Of a stretch of 64,000 nt of DNA, positions 1 to 9,641 are shown in pieces (within the stretch, counting starts at the first letter, position 1; the number at the start of each line of letters is the position of its first letter). Position numbers and translations under genes: made by a program. The notes beneath the pieces are model-generated. The model saw only the letters and a program-made list of their open reading frames with translations. It did not search any database and was not told the origin of the DNA. This DNA is from Candidatus Competibacter sp. Lineage in GTDB: Bacteria; Pseudomonadota; Gammaproteobacteria; Competibacterales; Competibacteraceae. The DNA is taken from the NCBI GenBank assembly GCA_029624815.1, contig JARSSH010000045.1, forward strand, positions 1 to 64,000, written 5' to 3'.

Positions 1-73
1 TGTGGGTGTTCCGATCGCTGACGGTGACTTTATATTACGTGGCTGGGCGAGGTAACAATAGTTCGGACAGTTT

Positions 74-1411
74 TCAGGCGGCGATGGGATGAATGAGGCC
101 GTAGTTGCAAAAGGTTTCATACTCGGGGCTATTTTCCGCCAAGCGGCCCCCATCGGCCAAATGGGCTAAAAGTCGCCGGAGAAGCTGTTCATTAAAACCA
201 CGACGGACGATGCTGGCCATGGAGAAAGGAACGGGAAGATGGCCGAGGGTTTTGAGCACTTGAAGTTTGGCCAGGGACACAGCGGTCAAGCTGGCATTAA
301 GGTGGAAGGTCAAGGTGTCGGTACGGCGTGCCTGGCAATGGGTCAGACCGGCAAACTGCTTACTGTCGCGAAACAGAAATTCGATTTGGAAGCGGGCCAC
401 GTAATAACGGTACAAGGTGACCGGATCCAGTTCCAGGTCGGTGCTGAACAGGACGGCCAGACCGCGAGTCTGGTGGCGGGTCACCACCACGATTCGGAGG
501 CGGCGGCGCAGGCGAGGAGCGTAAACCACGGCGGTGTCCAGGATCAGGCTCGGATCGGGCGAGGGAACGGCGGTGAAGCGGTCGCGCCGAGCCAAGTCGA
601 CCTTGCCGTCGTAGAGACGGGGCCGACCTCGACCGACATAGGAGCCGGTATAGAGATAACGCAGATCGGCATCTCGACGCAGTTTGCTGATCAAATCCAG
701 CCCTAACGCTTTGATGCCATCGACAAACTTCACCTTGCCGAAATAGCCGTCGGCGGTCAGATGGCGCGGCACGGACAACCGGTGATGGGGAATCACTTGT
801 TGCAAATGCGTGAGATAGGCATCCACGCGGCTTTCCTCGACATCGACTTTGGCTACCTTGGCCTTGGCCTTGGCCTTGGCCTTGGCCTTGGCCTTGGCCT
901 TGGCCCGGACCTGCGCCAGCACAGTGCGGGTCGGCCCGTCGGAGGCAGTCGCTTCGGTCGCCTCCCCGGCGGCTTTCAACCTCGCCGTTGGCGATTTCGG
1001 CGGCGTGAGCGCTGCACTGATGGCATACGCGGTATTGGCGGTCACGTCCACCCAACTCAATACATTGACTTCCAAGCCCGCCTCCACCCGACCGGCCCCG
1101 CCATTCCAAAACCGGCCCAGACCCGCAGTGTGTTTCCCGCTTTTGGGTATGAAGCTCGGGTCAAACGCCAACATCGCTTCGTGCTCGGCCGGCACTACCG
1201 TTCGAATCGCCGCCACGTTCAACCTGGCCCAGTCCAACTCCCGCCGAAACCATCGGCTGAAGGTCTTCTCACCGTAGTCACTATAGCGGCTCAGGTTGCG
1301 GAACGTCGCCCGCCCCGGCACGATGATCAGCAGCATCAGCACCTCTCGCAGAAATCGTCGAGCAGGTTGGCCCAACTTCATCCTCGCCAGTACAGAGTCC
1401 AGCAGATGCAT
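74..1411 (-). CDS. DDE transposase of the IS4 superfamily, with an internal Ala-Lys repeat
   Basis: This 445-residue protein should cut and rejoin the ends of the surrounding element. The first catalytic Asp lies in AFDPSFIPKSGK (about residue 85), the second in LTADGYFGKVKF, and the C-terminal part has a YREK signature, Y-x2-R-x3-E-x6-K, in the stretch YYVARFQIEFLFRDSK. Between the first and second Asp, residues about 170-190 form an (Ala-Lys)n run coded by eight perfect copies of a hexanucleotide at 858-905. The run lies in an apparent linker and breaks no catalytic motif. The stop codon overlaps the end of the left inverted repeat. The IS family within the superfamily was not determined. 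Confidence 0.85.
   Translation of the reverse strand: MHLLDSVLARMKLGQPARRFLREVLMLLIIVPGRATFRNLSRYSDYGEKTFSRWFRRELDWARLNVAAIRTVVPAEHEAMLAFDPSFIPKSGKHTAGLGRFWNGGAGRVEAGLEVNVLSWVDVTANTAYAISAALTPPKSPTARLKAAGEATEATASDGPTRTVLAQVRAKAKAKAKAKAKAKAKVAKVDVEESRVDAYLTHLQQVIPHHRLSVPRHLTADGYFGKVKFVDGIKALGLDLISKLRRDADLRYLYTGSYVGRGRPRLYDGKVDLARRDRFTAVPSPDPSLILDTAVVYAPRLRRRLRIVVVTRHQTRGLAVLFSTDLELDPVTLYRYYVARFQIEFLFRDSKQFAGLTHCQARRTDTLTFHLNASLTAVSLAKLQVLKTLGHLPVPFSMASIVRRGFNEQLLRRLLAHLADGGRLAENSPEYETFCNYGLIHPIAA
858..905. repeat. Hexanucleotide microsatellite, 8 x TTGGCC
   Basis: Eight perfect tandem TTGGCC units lie inside the transposase gene and encode alternating Ala and Lys on the minus strand. Unit gain or loss keeps the reading frame because the unit is 6 bp. 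Confidence 0.95.
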
Positions 1412-1519
1412 CGGGTTCTCCGTCGGATCGATTGTTGTTCACAACTCCACCTTATCCGAAGCCAACCCGGTGCGGTTACTTCCCGACCTTGTACCCCCTC
1501 AAAACTGTCCGAACTATTG

Positions 1520-3027
1520 GAGAGAAATGGCCAGACATTTCTCCTGCCACCTCAAAAGCTGACATGGCGAGAGCACTTAACGATTTTGAAGCATCGCACC
1601 CAGATATATGCAGCTTGATTCCAAGTGAAGATCAATTTTATGGTGTTTCGAAAGGAGCAAATAGACTGGCTCCCCACTTGCAGTGGGTTTTTGTATCTGC
1701 GTCAAAAGACTTTTCAGAAGAGGCAGAAGAAAATAAAAACTCTGCCCTTGGACAGCTCCTCTCAAGAGCCATTCGGGCAAAAGTAAATTTTACGGAGAAA
1801 GTTATAGGCTTGCGCGATGGCTTAAGGAAAAGCTACCAGGAAATGCTAGATGAGGAACAGAGTGTACTTTCTAGCATATCTGCATCACTTGAAGCCAAGT
1901 TGAAACTTTGGGCAAACCCTAACGCAACAGCCAAAGTGCTTTGGAAAAATGATGCTGAAAAGTCCATCAAAATTGAAGAACCCTTTGCTCACATTCAGAT
2001 TGGCGAGAAGGGTTTCGAAAGTGAGTTGGCGCGATTTGGTCACGGTATGCAGAGATCATACCTTTTAACTCTTTTGCAAGAGCTGGCTGGCACAGAAGAT
2101 GAGAACGCGCCAACCCTAATCATGGCGATTGAGGAGCCGGAATTATATCAACACCCGCCGCAAGCAAGATATTTGTCTGAGGTGTTACAAGAGTTAGCTA
2201 GCGAAAACTCCCAAATAATTGTTTGCTCTCACAGTCCTTACTTTATTCCTGGTGATGGCTTTCACAACGTACGAATGGTTAGAGAAGTTGGCTTACCAAC
2301 TTTCTCAACAGTTACATCGCTAACCTACTATGACTTATCTAAAGAATTAACTGATGCTGGTGAAAAGTCGGTCAAAGAAAATAGAATGATCGCAAAGCTA
2401 TATCCAACACTGCGACCCGAAATCAGCGAAATATTTTTCAGTAGAAAATTGGTTTTAGTCGAAGGCATTGAGGATGTTGCCTATTTAACCTCTTATATTC
2501 AACTGATGGGGCGGTTAACTGACTTTAGGCGTTCTGGCTACCACATTATCCCTGTTGGCGGGAAAAATGAGCTAATTAAGCCATTGGCCATCGCTAAGCT
2601 TTTGAATATTGAAGTATTTGTGGTATGTGATGCTGATACCGATAAAACGAGAGAAGAGGAAATCAACAAGCATAAGAAAGATAATGCCGCCATCTTATAT
2701 TTGCTAGGCCATGATAAGGGTGAAAATTGGCCGGATGCTGATATTAAAAAAACTAATCTTAGGATGTGGAAGACGAATATCACAGATTCAGTTGGCGCAG
2801 AATTGGGCGAAAGCTGGAAAAAGCATGAAGATCAGGCTGCTGCGCACTACGGAAATACAGGCGGGTTAAAGAAAAATCCTCTGGCAGTTTCCAGAGCGCT
2901 AGAGGGTGCATGGAACAGTGGATTAAGGTCCGCAACACTACAAGAATTAGTCAATAGCCTTTTATCGCATGACACGCCAAAAGTTAACAAGTCAATGCGA
3001 CCGACCGCTGATGCGGCGGCTGATTGA
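1520..3027 (+). pseudogene. 5'-truncated OLD-family ATP-dependent nuclease (ABC ATPase + TOPRIM), cut by an IS
   Basis: The reading frame continues leftwards into the insertion sequence with no native start, so roughly 500 codons of an OLD-type protein remain. Visible parts are an ABC-signature-like region (RFGHGMQRS), a Walker B region (LIMAIEEPELYQHP), a switch His (IIVCSHSPYF), and a C-terminal TOPRIM domain (LVLVEGIEDVAYL, then VCDADTD). The N-terminal Walker A lobe is missing. OLD-family enzymes are nucleases often involved in phage defence. No UvrD-like helicase follows, so this is not a Gabija pair. The DNA is clearly more AT-rich than its surroundings, which suggests horizontal transfer. 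One frame of bases 2-54 is open and could be the lost 5' side, but it is too short to assign. Confidence 0.8.
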
Positions 3028-3147
3028 GGCGTAGTGCGGACGCTTCGCGCCCGTACTACGGGGCGGCGGATGGCAATCCGTATGGTTGCTTGGCGCTCCG
3101 CGCCGCGCAACCGCGCGGACACGCTCCCCTCTCCCAGCGGGAGAGGG

Positions 3148-4568
3148 TAATGCTGTTGAATTAAGCCTTCGCCATTCGTTTGGCTTTATCGACTTGCCAT
3201 TTATTGATGGGTTGTTTTGATACGCGGGGTTGCGAGGGTCGTGGCGTTTTGGGTCGGTAATAGCGCACACGAGCGATCTCATCGAGGAGTTCGGCGAATA
3301 TCAGCAGGGCCAGCGCAGGACATTTTGGCGTCAGGACGAAGGCTTCTTCGGCCAGGGTGATCATGGCATGCTTGAACTGGGGTTCGGCTCGCGCCGGATG
3401 GTCGGAATCGGTCATCCAGACCATCAAGAGCCGAGCGATGACGGCCATGATCAAAATGGCGAACAACTCCTGACGAACACCGTTTTCGGTCTGGCCATGG
3501 AAGGTTTGGATGTCGAGGGAGGTTTTCTCGTCGCGGTAATGGGTTTCCACCGCCCAGCGTCGAAAATAGAGCGCGATGATGGCGGCGACAGGAAAGCGAG
3601 CACGATCATGCAGGTTGGTGAGGAGCACCGAGAGCTCGCCATCGGGACTTGCCATACGAACGGCACGTAACGCGATCGGTTCGGCCGTCGGCGGGATTAG
3701 GGTGAGGGTCGCCTCGGTTTGCCCCGATTGCCCGAAAGCCTCGACGGCGGGAAAGGTGGCGGCGGTGGGACAGCGGATGACCCAATAGCCCCGATACCGG
3801 CGCAGCAGGTAGTCGATGAGGTCGTAACTGGGGTAGCCGCGATCGAACAGCACGACCCCGCCGAGCGGGATCCGCGGCAACAGAACCTTGACCTCTTCGC
3901 GCTCGTTGGCGTGGGCGATCGATTGCACGGTTCGGGCGATGGGCAGACGGCGGAAGACATCATAAACGGTGGAGACGAGGCATTGGGGATAATGGCCTTG
4001 GCCGGGATGATCCAACCCGCTGTCCGGGTCGAACGCTTTCCGCAAGGCGTCCGCGGCCGGCAGGCGATACTTGGCGCCATCAATGGCAAATACCGATAGG
4101 CCCAGCCAGGTCTCTTCGTCGGATGCCGGCCAGAGCTCGTAGGCGAGGCGCACCGCATCGTGATGTACTCATTCGAAGGCCGTCCAGGAGAGCTTGGCCC
4201 GCGCTTTGGTGACCGTGCTCCGGTGGACGGCTTCGGCGCCGGGCCATAAGCCGCTCCGTCGCGCCTGGCGGAACAAGGCTCCCACCTTGCCGTCGACGCC
4301 TTGACGCTTGCCACTGGCCGTCAGGGACAGCAGGAGCACGATCAGGCTGGGCAGCGTGAGCTTGCACTGACGAACAAACGCTTTGGGTGAAAGCGGGAAG
4401 GGGGTTGACGACGGCCGGTGCGGGATTAATTGCAGAATAGCATCAAGAAGAAAGGAAAGTTGCATGGATTTTCAAACCAGGATTTGCGTTATTGATCGGG
4501 TCTTCTGGGATTAATATTAAACTAATTCAATATGTTGATCTTGAAATCGCGTTAATTCAACAGCATTG
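3148..4568. mobile_element. IS4-family insertion sequence with 16-bp inverted repeats and 11-bp target duplication
   Basis: Seen: 3149-3164 is the reverse complement of 4552-4567. Just outside, the 11 bases at 3137-3147 (GCGGGAGAGGG) are repeated exactly at 4569-4579, as expected for the 10-13 bp duplications of IS4-family elements. The target was itself a C-rich/G-rich intergenic palindrome; a related copy remains at about 9026-9048. Confidence 0.9.
3161..4465 (-). pseudogene. IS4-family transposase interrupted by an in-frame TGA
   Basis: Two open stretches on the minus strand, 4465 to 4169 and 4153 to 3161, are in the same frame and separated by a TGA at 4171-4169. Together they give a normal-length IS4 transposase of about 434 residues. 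The N-terminal piece carries the IS4 N-terminal region. The C-terminal piece has the DDE core: FAIDGAKYRLP, VLFDRGYPSYDL, and the YREK box in YFRRWAVETHYRDEK. A single C-to-T change (CGA or CAA to TGA) would explain the stop. No other decay is seen, so inactivation is recent or readthrough occurs. Confidence 0.85.
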
Positions 4569-4762
4569 GCGGGAGAGGGGTCGGGGGTGAGGGCGTTGGC
4601 ATCGCCCGGGCATCCACAACCCGCATAGGATGGCTATAGGCCAGGACGGGTGAAGAAAATAGCGCAAGCGTTCTGGCCGGCATTTGTCCGGCTGGAGCGC
4701 CAAACGGACCCTTGGCGCCAGCCACATCGACCAGGACAGGATCGTCCGGCGACAAAACGCGA

Positions 4763-5191
4763 TTATGTCCCCACGCCCAGAATGACGCTGGTGGACTTGA
4801 ACACGGCAATGGCCTCGACGCCTTCCTTGAGTTCCAGCCCGTCGATACTCTCGTTGGTGATGATGGCGGTGACGGTTCCGTCACCCGGCAACTGGATCGT
4901 CACCTCACCGTTGACCGCGCCCTTCTTGCAGCGGATCACGCGACCCCGCAACTGATTGCGGGCGCTCAGCTTCAACGGCGCGGACCCGCTCATGATCATG
5001 ACCGACGACGCCTTGACCAGCGCGTGGATCTCGACGCCGTCGCGGATGCCCAGATTTTCCAGGCTCTTGGTGGTGATCAGGGCATTGATCTGGTCACCGC
5101 CGCCGATATCGACGCTGACATCGGCGTTGATCTGGCCGATGCGCAGGACGGTTGCCTGACCCTTGAACTGGTTTCTGGTGCTGATCTGCAT
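4763..5191 (-). CDS. Molbindin-like protein with two Mop/TOBE domains
   Basis: A 142-residue protein made almost entirely of two tandem Mop domains, about residues 2-70 and 73-140, each beginning with a version of SARNQLRG (residues 3-10 read STRNQFKG) and ending in a VKASSVM/FKSTSVI motif. Mop domains oligomerise to bind molybdate or tungstate. The ATG at 5191 is chosen because GGAG lies about ten bases upstream and the residues before it in the longer frame do not fit the domain. As the last gene of the nif block it probably buffers molybdate for FeMo-co synthesis, like ModG/Mop proteins; the role is inferred from family and position. Confidence 0.88.
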   Translation of the reverse strand: MQISTRNQFKGQATVLRIGQINADVSVDIGGGDQINALITTKSLENLGIRDGVEIHALVKASSVMIMSGSAPLKLSARNQLRGRVIRCKKGAVNGEVTIQLPGDGTVTAIITNESIDGLELKEGVEAIAVFKSTSVILGVGT

Positions 5192-5314
5192 CGTCGATCT
5201 CCGCGTAAAGTAGGCAGGTTGGCGGCCGGGGCGCCGATGGCGGACCACCCGTGCGTCCGGCGGTTGACCGGACGACGGGCAGTCTACGGAAACGATGCCC
5301 GGGTGGCGATGCCT

Positions 5315-5632
5315 TTAGGCCGCCAGCGGCAGCGCCGAGTGGCTGAAGCAGGCCTTGGGGCAGACCCGCGAGCACGCCTCGCAGCCGATGCAATCCATGG
5401 GATTGGTGAGCGTCATGAACGAATTGTCGCTATCGTCATCGTCATCGTCATCGTCATCGTCGAAGTCCACATCGTCCACCGCCCGCTGCACGATGGTCAG
5501 CACGTCGCGCGGGCAAACCTTGTAGCAGCGGCCACAGCCGATGCATTTGCCCTCGTCCAAAGCGACCGCGAATTGAGGAACCCAGGCGGTTCCTCCGCGA
5601 GTGACGCCGGTGATATTGGGTTCTGCGCCCAT
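5315..5632 (-). CDS. fdxB: nif-associated 2[4Fe-4S] ferredoxin III (FdxB)
   Basis: A 105-residue ferredoxin with two cluster motifs: Cys30-x2-Cys33-x2-Cys36-x3-Cys40 and Cys81-x2-Cys84-x2-Cys87-x3-Cys91, plus an extra Cys95. The spacing and the phrases GKCIGCGRCYKVCPRDV and CIGCEACSRVCPKAC match the nif-specific ferredoxin III family found after nifX. Between the clusters is an acidic loop with ten consecutive Asp (residues 58-67), coded by a GAT/GAC hexamer repeat. The family commonly has an acidic insert here, so the loop is probably tolerated. A good AGAGAGG ribosome site precedes the ATG. Confidence 0.92.
   Translation of the reverse strand: MGAEPNITGVTRGGTAWVPQFAVALDEGKCIGCGRCYKVCPRDVLTIVQRAVDDVDFDDDDDDDDDDSDNSFMTLTNPMDCIGCEACSRVCPKACFSHSALPLAA
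5434..5459. repeat. Hexanucleotide repeat (CGTCAT)n encoding poly-Asp in FdxB
   Basis: About four tandem CGTCAT units on the plus strand read as alternating GAT and GAC codons on the minus strand. The repeat codes for the uninterrupted Asp run between the two iron-sulfur motifs. Confidence 0.9.
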
Positions 5633-5705
5633 ACATGACCTCTCTATTCATACATGATGTCCCGGCGCGGACGTGCGACCGGACCGGGAGCGGTTAGGGA
5701 ATCGT

Positions 5706-6185
5706 CTATTCCTGCCAGCCTTCCGCTTCCATCGCCTCGAAGCGCTGGGGATCGTTCCGCCGCCGGCGCGCGCCAGCCAGCCAGGGCGCCGTTCCAGCGC
5801 GCAGCGCGGCCCGCGCCTCATCCAGCAGCCGCTCGACCGGCGTGCCCTCCTCAACCCGGATCGGTTGCACCCCGGCGGCCAGCAACTGCCGGATGGCGGA
5901 ACCGCCGATCGCCTGGCAGTACACCGCCGCGCAGTCCCGCACCAGCGCCAGCTTGGCGGCCAGCTTGTCTTCGTGACCGTCTTGCTCCAGGTCGCCGAAT
6001 TGGGCGAACTCCAACAGGGTGGCCTGCTGCTCGTTCACCGCGTAGATGGCCAGGCCGCAAGCGGAGCCAAAGTGCTGGTCCACCCGCTTGCGGTCGCTGC
6101 TGGCGAAAGCCAGCCTCACGGTCGTCGTCATCGCCGCTGCCTCAGTGCCACCCGTGACGATCCATAGATGCCGTCGCAGTTTCAT
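5706..6185 (-). CDS. nifX: NifX, FeMo-cofactor precursor carrier
   Basis: A 159-residue protein of the NifX/NifB-C-terminal superfamily, which binds NifB-co and the VK-cluster on the way to NifEN. Family landmarks are [18 protein letters not shown] near residue 25, [31 protein letters not shown] and [24 protein letters not shown]. It follows nifN, the normal place for nifX. The ATG at 6185 overlaps the end of nifN by 44 bases and has a strong GGAGGA site. A second ATG at 6131, after the nifN stop, also has a GAGG-like site. The longer form is preferred because NifX proteins usually have about 20 residues before the conserved FASSDR motif. Confidence 0.93.
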   Translation of the reverse strand: MKLRRHLWIVTGGTEAAAMTTTVRLAFASSDRKRVDQHFGSACGLAIYAVNEQQATLLEFAQFGDLEQDGHEDKLAAKLALVRDCAAVYCQAIGGSAIRQLLAAGVQPIRVEEGTPVERLLDEARAALRAGTAPWLAGARRRRNDPQRFEAMEAEGWQE

Positions 6186-7569
6186 GTCCGTGTTCCTCCG
6201 GCCGATGATCGGGTTTTGGGGAATAGAGGGAGTGGTAGGGCGTCACCGGTTGCTGATGCGCGCCAAGCAGGCCGTTGGCCAGATCGAACAGAGTTTGCCG
6301 GCTGCCGCGATAGCCGATCCAGGTGCGCCGGTACGCGCCGATCTGGTCGTACAGCGGAAAACCCATGCGCAACAACGGCAAAGTCAGGCGCTGGGCCATG
6401 TCCGCCATGTGGGAGTTGCCCAGTAACAGTTCCGCCTCGTTCCGTTGCGCCAATTGCTCCAGATCCTCCAGGTCGCCGATATGCACCTGAGCTACCGGAA
6501 TGTGTTCCAGCACCGCCGCGCGGCAGGAAGTGACCGCCGCCACGATTTCCGCGCCGATCTCGACGCCCAGCGCGCAGGCGGCGTGCAACAGATCGGCGTC
6601 GGCGGCGATGGCCAGGCGCGCTTGGCCGAGCAGGAAATGGGTATCGAGCATGGCGTCCTGCAATTGGGCGCGCTGCCGCTCCAGTCGCGCCGGCACCCGG
6701 CAGCCGGCAATGCCCGCCAAGGTCATGATCAGCCGGTCGTTGGCCTCCAGTCCCCAAAGATGATCGAAGCGATGCAGCGGCGTGCCGGTGCGTTGGGCCA
6801 GCCGTTCGGCGGCGGGGTACAACGACGCGCCGATGACCAGGGTGGCGGCGGCATCGCCCAGGGCGGCGAAGGCGGCGACCGGGGTGCCGCCGGTGGTGAG
6901 CGGCGAGAATTCGTCGGTGGCCAGATGGCCGTCCAGGGAATCGCTCAGGTCGGGCAGCAGCAGCGGGTGCAGATCGAAGCTCTCGATCAGTTCCTTTAGC
7001 GCTTCCAGATCGCCCGGCGTCAGGGAAGGCCCGCACAGCACATTGATTTGCCGGGGCCGGCGGCCGGGCCGGACACCGCTGGCCGCGACGGATGGGGTCC
7101 AATGTTCGATCATCGCCCGCACCGCCGCGGCGAAACCGGATTCCAGGCCACCGTCGAAGTCCGGGGTGTTCACCGGTACGATACGGATCGCCCGAAATTC
7201 CGGATGGCGTTCGCGGAAGATTTTGAGCACCCGATGGATGTCGGCGCCTTGAGTTTCAGTCAGTCCGGTGGTCAACAGACCCACCGCCGCCGGTCGGTGC
7301 TTCTCGCAAACGGTGCTCAATCCTTCCAGCAGGCTGTCGTCCGCGCCCATGATGCTACTGATCTGGTCCAGTGCGGTGGTTTGCAGCGGGATCGGCTCGC
7401 GGAAATGGCGCACGAAGAATACCTTGGCAAAGGCGGTGCAGCCCTGGGCGCCGTGCAGCAACGGGATGGAGCGATCGAGGCCAAGCACCGCCAGGCTGGC
7501 GCCCAGCGGTTGGCTGGTTTTCAGCGGACTGACGGACAGGGGCTTGTTGCGGCGAACGATTTCAGCCAT
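6142..7569 (-). CDS. nifN: NifN, beta subunit of the FeMo-cofactor scaffold NifEN
   Basis: A 475-residue homolog of NifK that pairs with NifE to mature the FeMo-cofactor. It begins [20 protein letters not shown] and has the NifN-typical segments [25 protein letters not shown] and [18 protein letters not shown]. The frame is open about 64 codons further upstream inside nifE, but those residues are nifE antisense-frame noise. The ATG at 7569 fits the family and overlaps the nifE stop by eight bases, implying translational coupling. A Cys equivalent to a NifK P-cluster ligand is kept in HGAQGC, as usual for NifN. Confidence 0.95.
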   Translation of the reverse strand: MAEIVRRNKPLSVSPLKTSQPLGASLAVLGLDRSIPLLHGAQGCTAFAKVFFVRHFREPIPLQTTALDQISSIMGADDSLLEGLSTVCEKHRPAAVGLLTTGLTETQGADIHRVLKIFRERHPEFRAIRIVPVNTPDFDGGLESGFAAAVRAMIEHWTPSVAASGVRPGRRPRQINVLCGPSLTPGDLEALKELIESFDLHPLLLPDLSDSLDGHLATDEFSPLTTGGTPVAAFAALGDAAATLVIGASLYPAAERLAQRTGTPLHRFDHLWGLEANDRLIMTLAGIAGCRVPARLERQRAQLQDAMLDTHFLLGQARLAIAADADLLHAACALGVEIGAEIVAAVTSCRAAVLEHIPVAQVHIGDLEDLEQLAQRNEAELLLGNSHMADMAQRLTLPLLRMGFPLYDQIGAYRRTWIGYRGSRQTLFDLANGLLGAHQQPVTPYHSLYSPKPDHRPEEHGHETATASMDRHGWH

Positions 7570-8959
7570 GGGTCGTCTCCGGGGTCGCGGTCCAGGGCGC
7601 GGGACGGCGCACGGCGTCCCACACCGGATTTTCCAGGGCGCGGACCAGTTGCCGCGCCAGCGTCGCCATGCCCCGATAGCCGGCGTAGCCGTGTTCCCGT
7701 TCCTGGTTGACATCCAGAAACGGCAACCGGGCCTTGAGGGCGGTGTACATGTTGCGACCACCGGCGATCAGGATGTCGGCCTGGTTGGCGCGGGCCAGAT
7801 CGAGCAGGCCACGCGGATTGCCATCGTCGATCATTTGGGCATCCTCGCCCATCAACTCCCGAATCCGCGCCTTGTCTTCCTCAGTGGATTTCTTGGTGCC
7901 GGTGGCAACCACCGTCAGTCCCAAGTCCTGCAGGGCGGCGACGATGGACCAGGATTTGACTCCGCCGGTGTACAGCAGCGCCCGCTTGCCGCGCAGTCGC
8001 TCCCGCCACGGGGCCAGTTCGGCATGAATGCGCGCTTCCTCGCGAGCGATCAGCGCCTCGGTGCGGGCGTGGAGATCGGGATCGTCGAGCAGGCGGGCGA
8101 AATCACGCAGGGCGGCGGACACGTCGCGGATGCCGTAGAAGCTGCCCTCGAACCAGGGAGCGCCATAGCGTTCCTTCAGCTTGCGGGCGACGTTGAGCAT
8201 GGCGCGGGAACAAACCACCATATTGACCTCGGCCCGGTGCATGGTCTGGATTTCCCGGAAGCGAGCGTCGCCGGACAGGGCGCACAACACCCGCAACCCC
8301 AATTCGTCGAACAGCGGCAGGGTGTGCCACAACTCTCCAGCGATGTTGTACTCGCCGATCAGATTGATGTCGTGGACGCGCAGCGCCGGCCGCGCGGGGT
8401 CCACCGGCGGCGGTTCCGGCTCGCGGCCGCCGATCACGTACTTGAGCATCGCCTCGCCGGCAATGCGGTTGCCGAGATTCTTGCTGCCGAAGAAACCGGC
8501 CGAGTCGATCGGAATGACCGGCACGCCCCAGCGTTGCGCCGCCGCTTTGCAGACCGCCTCCAGATCGTCGCCGATCAGCGCCGTCACGCAGGTGCTGTAC
8601 ACGAACACCGCCGCTGGGGCATGGCTGTCGACCACCTGCTTGATGGCGTGAAACAGGCGCTTTTCGCCGCGCCCCATGATCACGTCCTGCTCGCCGAGAT
8701 CGGTGGTCAGACCGAGCTTGTACAGGGTGGGGCCGGTGGAGCGGGCGCCGCGATTGTCCCAGGCGTTGCCGGCGCAGGAGATCGGTCCATGCACGATGTG
8801 CGCGACATCGGCAATGGGTAGCAGGGCGATCTGCGCGCCATCGAAGGCACAACCGCCGGCGGCGGCTCCCGGCTTGGGGCGGGCGCAACCGGACTTGCTT
8901 TTCAGGTTGTGGGTGCAAGCCGGTTCGTCGATCAGTGCGGCGAGATCGCTAGGCTTCAT
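7562..8959 (-). CDS. nifE: NifE, alpha subunit of the FeMo-cofactor scaffold NifEN
   Basis: A 465-residue NifD-like scaffold protein. Conserved pieces include [29 protein letters not shown] near residue 35-62, [31 protein letters not shown] and [23 protein letters not shown] near the C terminus. It forms the start of the nifE-N-X-fdxB-mop group. The 120-base gap from nifF contains a G/C-rich hairpin but no convincing -24/-12 promoter, so it may be read from the nifH promoter or from a promoter I cannot recognise. A GAGGA ribosome site precedes the ATG. Confidence 0.96.
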   Translation of the reverse strand: MKPSDLAALIDEPACTHNLKSKSGCARPKPGAAAGGCAFDGAQIALLPIADVAHIVHGPISCAGNAWDNRGARSTGPTLYKLGLTTDLGEQDVIMGRGEKRLFHAIKQVVDSHAPAAVFVYSTCVTALIGDDLEAVCKAAAQRWGVPVIPIDSAGFFGSKNLGNRIAGEAMLKYVIGGREPEPPPVDPARPALRVHDINLIGEYNIAGELWHTLPLFDELGLRVLCALSGDARFREIQTMHRAEVNMVVCSRAMLNVARKLKERYGAPWFEGSFYGIRDVSAALRDFARLLDDPDLHARTEALIAREEARIHAELAPWRERLRGKRALLYTGGVKSWSIVAALQDLGLTVVATGTKKSTEEDKARIRELMGEDAQMIDDGNPRGLLDLARANQADILIAGGRNMYTALKARLPFLDVNQEREHGYAGYRGMATLARQLVRALENPVWDAVRRPAPWTATPETTHG

Positions 8960-9023
8960 CGGATGGTCCTCGGACGCGGTTCAGGGTTCACAGGGGGCCG
9001 AGCATGGGAGCCTGTACGGAAAC

Positions 9024-9052
9024 TCCCCTCTCCCCGTGGGAGAGGGGTTGGG
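9024..9052. terminator. Hairpin in the nifF-nifE gap (member of a CCCCTCTCCC/GGGAGAGGGG repeat class)
   Basis: CCCCTCTCCC and GGGAGAGGGG form a 10-bp stem around a 3-base loop. The same palindrome type flanks the IS4-family element at 3.1 and 4.6 kb. It could attenuate or process the transcript between nifF and nifE. No T-run follows on the minus strand, so it is not a standard terminator. Confidence 0.4.
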
Positions 9053-9080
9053 AGTGAGGGTTATCTTCGACGCATCGACC

Positions 9081-9605
9081 TCAACCCGTCACCGCCGCGC
9101 CCAGCAACTCGGGCTTGACCTGTTCGAGCCATTCTTCCAGCCGCTCGTCGGTCAGGTCCGCCTGATTGTCCTGATCGAGCACCAGGCCGACGAATTCGCC
9201 GTCGCGCAGGGCCTTGGATTTCTCGAACTCGTAGCCTTCCGCCGGCCAGCCGCCGATCAGATTGGCGCCCAGCTTCTTGAGCTTTTTGTAGGTGATGCCG
9301 AGCGCGTCCACGAACTCGGTCGGGTAGCCGACCTGATCGCCCAGGCCGAACAGGGCGATGGTCTTGCCGCTCACATGGCTGCTGTCCAATTGCCCGAGAA
9401 ATTCCGTCAGCGGCTCGGGCAGTTCACCATCGCCCAGGGTCGGGGTGCCGACGATCAGCGCTTCGCAGTCCTTCATCGCGTCCGGGGTGGTCTTGGCGAA
9501 ATCGAACAGTTCGATTTCCCCTTCCTCGAACTGCTTCTTGATCCGCTTGGCGATCTTGCGGGTATTGCCGGTGTCGGTGGCGTAGAACAATCCGATCTTG
9601 GCCAT
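9081..9605 (-). CDS. nifF: NifF, flavodoxin electron donor to nitrogenase
   Basis: A 174-residue flavodoxin. The FMN phosphate loop is FYATDTGNTRKIAK (residues 7-20), the isoalloxazine loops are VGTPTLGDGELPE and GLGDQVGYPTEFVDAL, and the protein has the long-chain flavodoxin insertion. Long-chain flavodoxins of this type deliver low-potential electrons to NifH. It lies 36 bases after the DUF6129-type gene and is probably in the nifHDKTY transcript. A GAGGATATC ribosome site precedes the ATG. Confidence 0.93.
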   Translation of the reverse strand: MAKIGLFYATDTGNTRKIAKRIKKQFEEGEIELFDFAKTTPDAMKDCEALIVGTPTLGDGELPEPLTEFLGQLDSSHVSGKTIALFGLGDQVGYPTEFVDALGITYKKLKKLGANLIGGWPAEGYEFEKSKALRDGEFVGLVLDQDNQADLTDERLEEWLEQVKPELLGAAVTG

Positions 9606-9641
9606 GGGCGATATCCTCTATTTGCTTCATGAATAAATGGG

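Larger units (their letters stand above)
56..1519. mobile_element. IS4-superfamily insertion sequence with 19-bp perfect terminal inverted repeats
   Basis: Seen: the 19 bases at 56-74 are the exact reverse complement of 1501-1519, and the interval holds a single transposase gene on the minus strand. No clear target-site duplication was found next to the repeats, so the true ends may differ by a few bases or one flank may be rearranged. The element separates bases 1-55 from the truncated OLD-type nuclease gene that starts at about 1520. Confidence 0.85.

Noticed and set aside
849-1277. Plus-strand frames rich in Ala-Leu opposite the transposase
   Set aside because: They are antisense readings of the TTGGCC repeat and of the transposase gene.
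1520-3027. Gabija defence system based on the OLD-type nuclease
   Set aside because: Gabija needs a GajB-type UvrD helicase next to it; the downstream DNA is repeat sequence and another insertion element.
4169-4171. Selenocysteine or reassigned TGA in the IS4-family transposase
   Set aside because: Other genes in the window use TGA as a normal stop, for example nifE and nifN, and no selenocysteine insertion hairpin was recognised.
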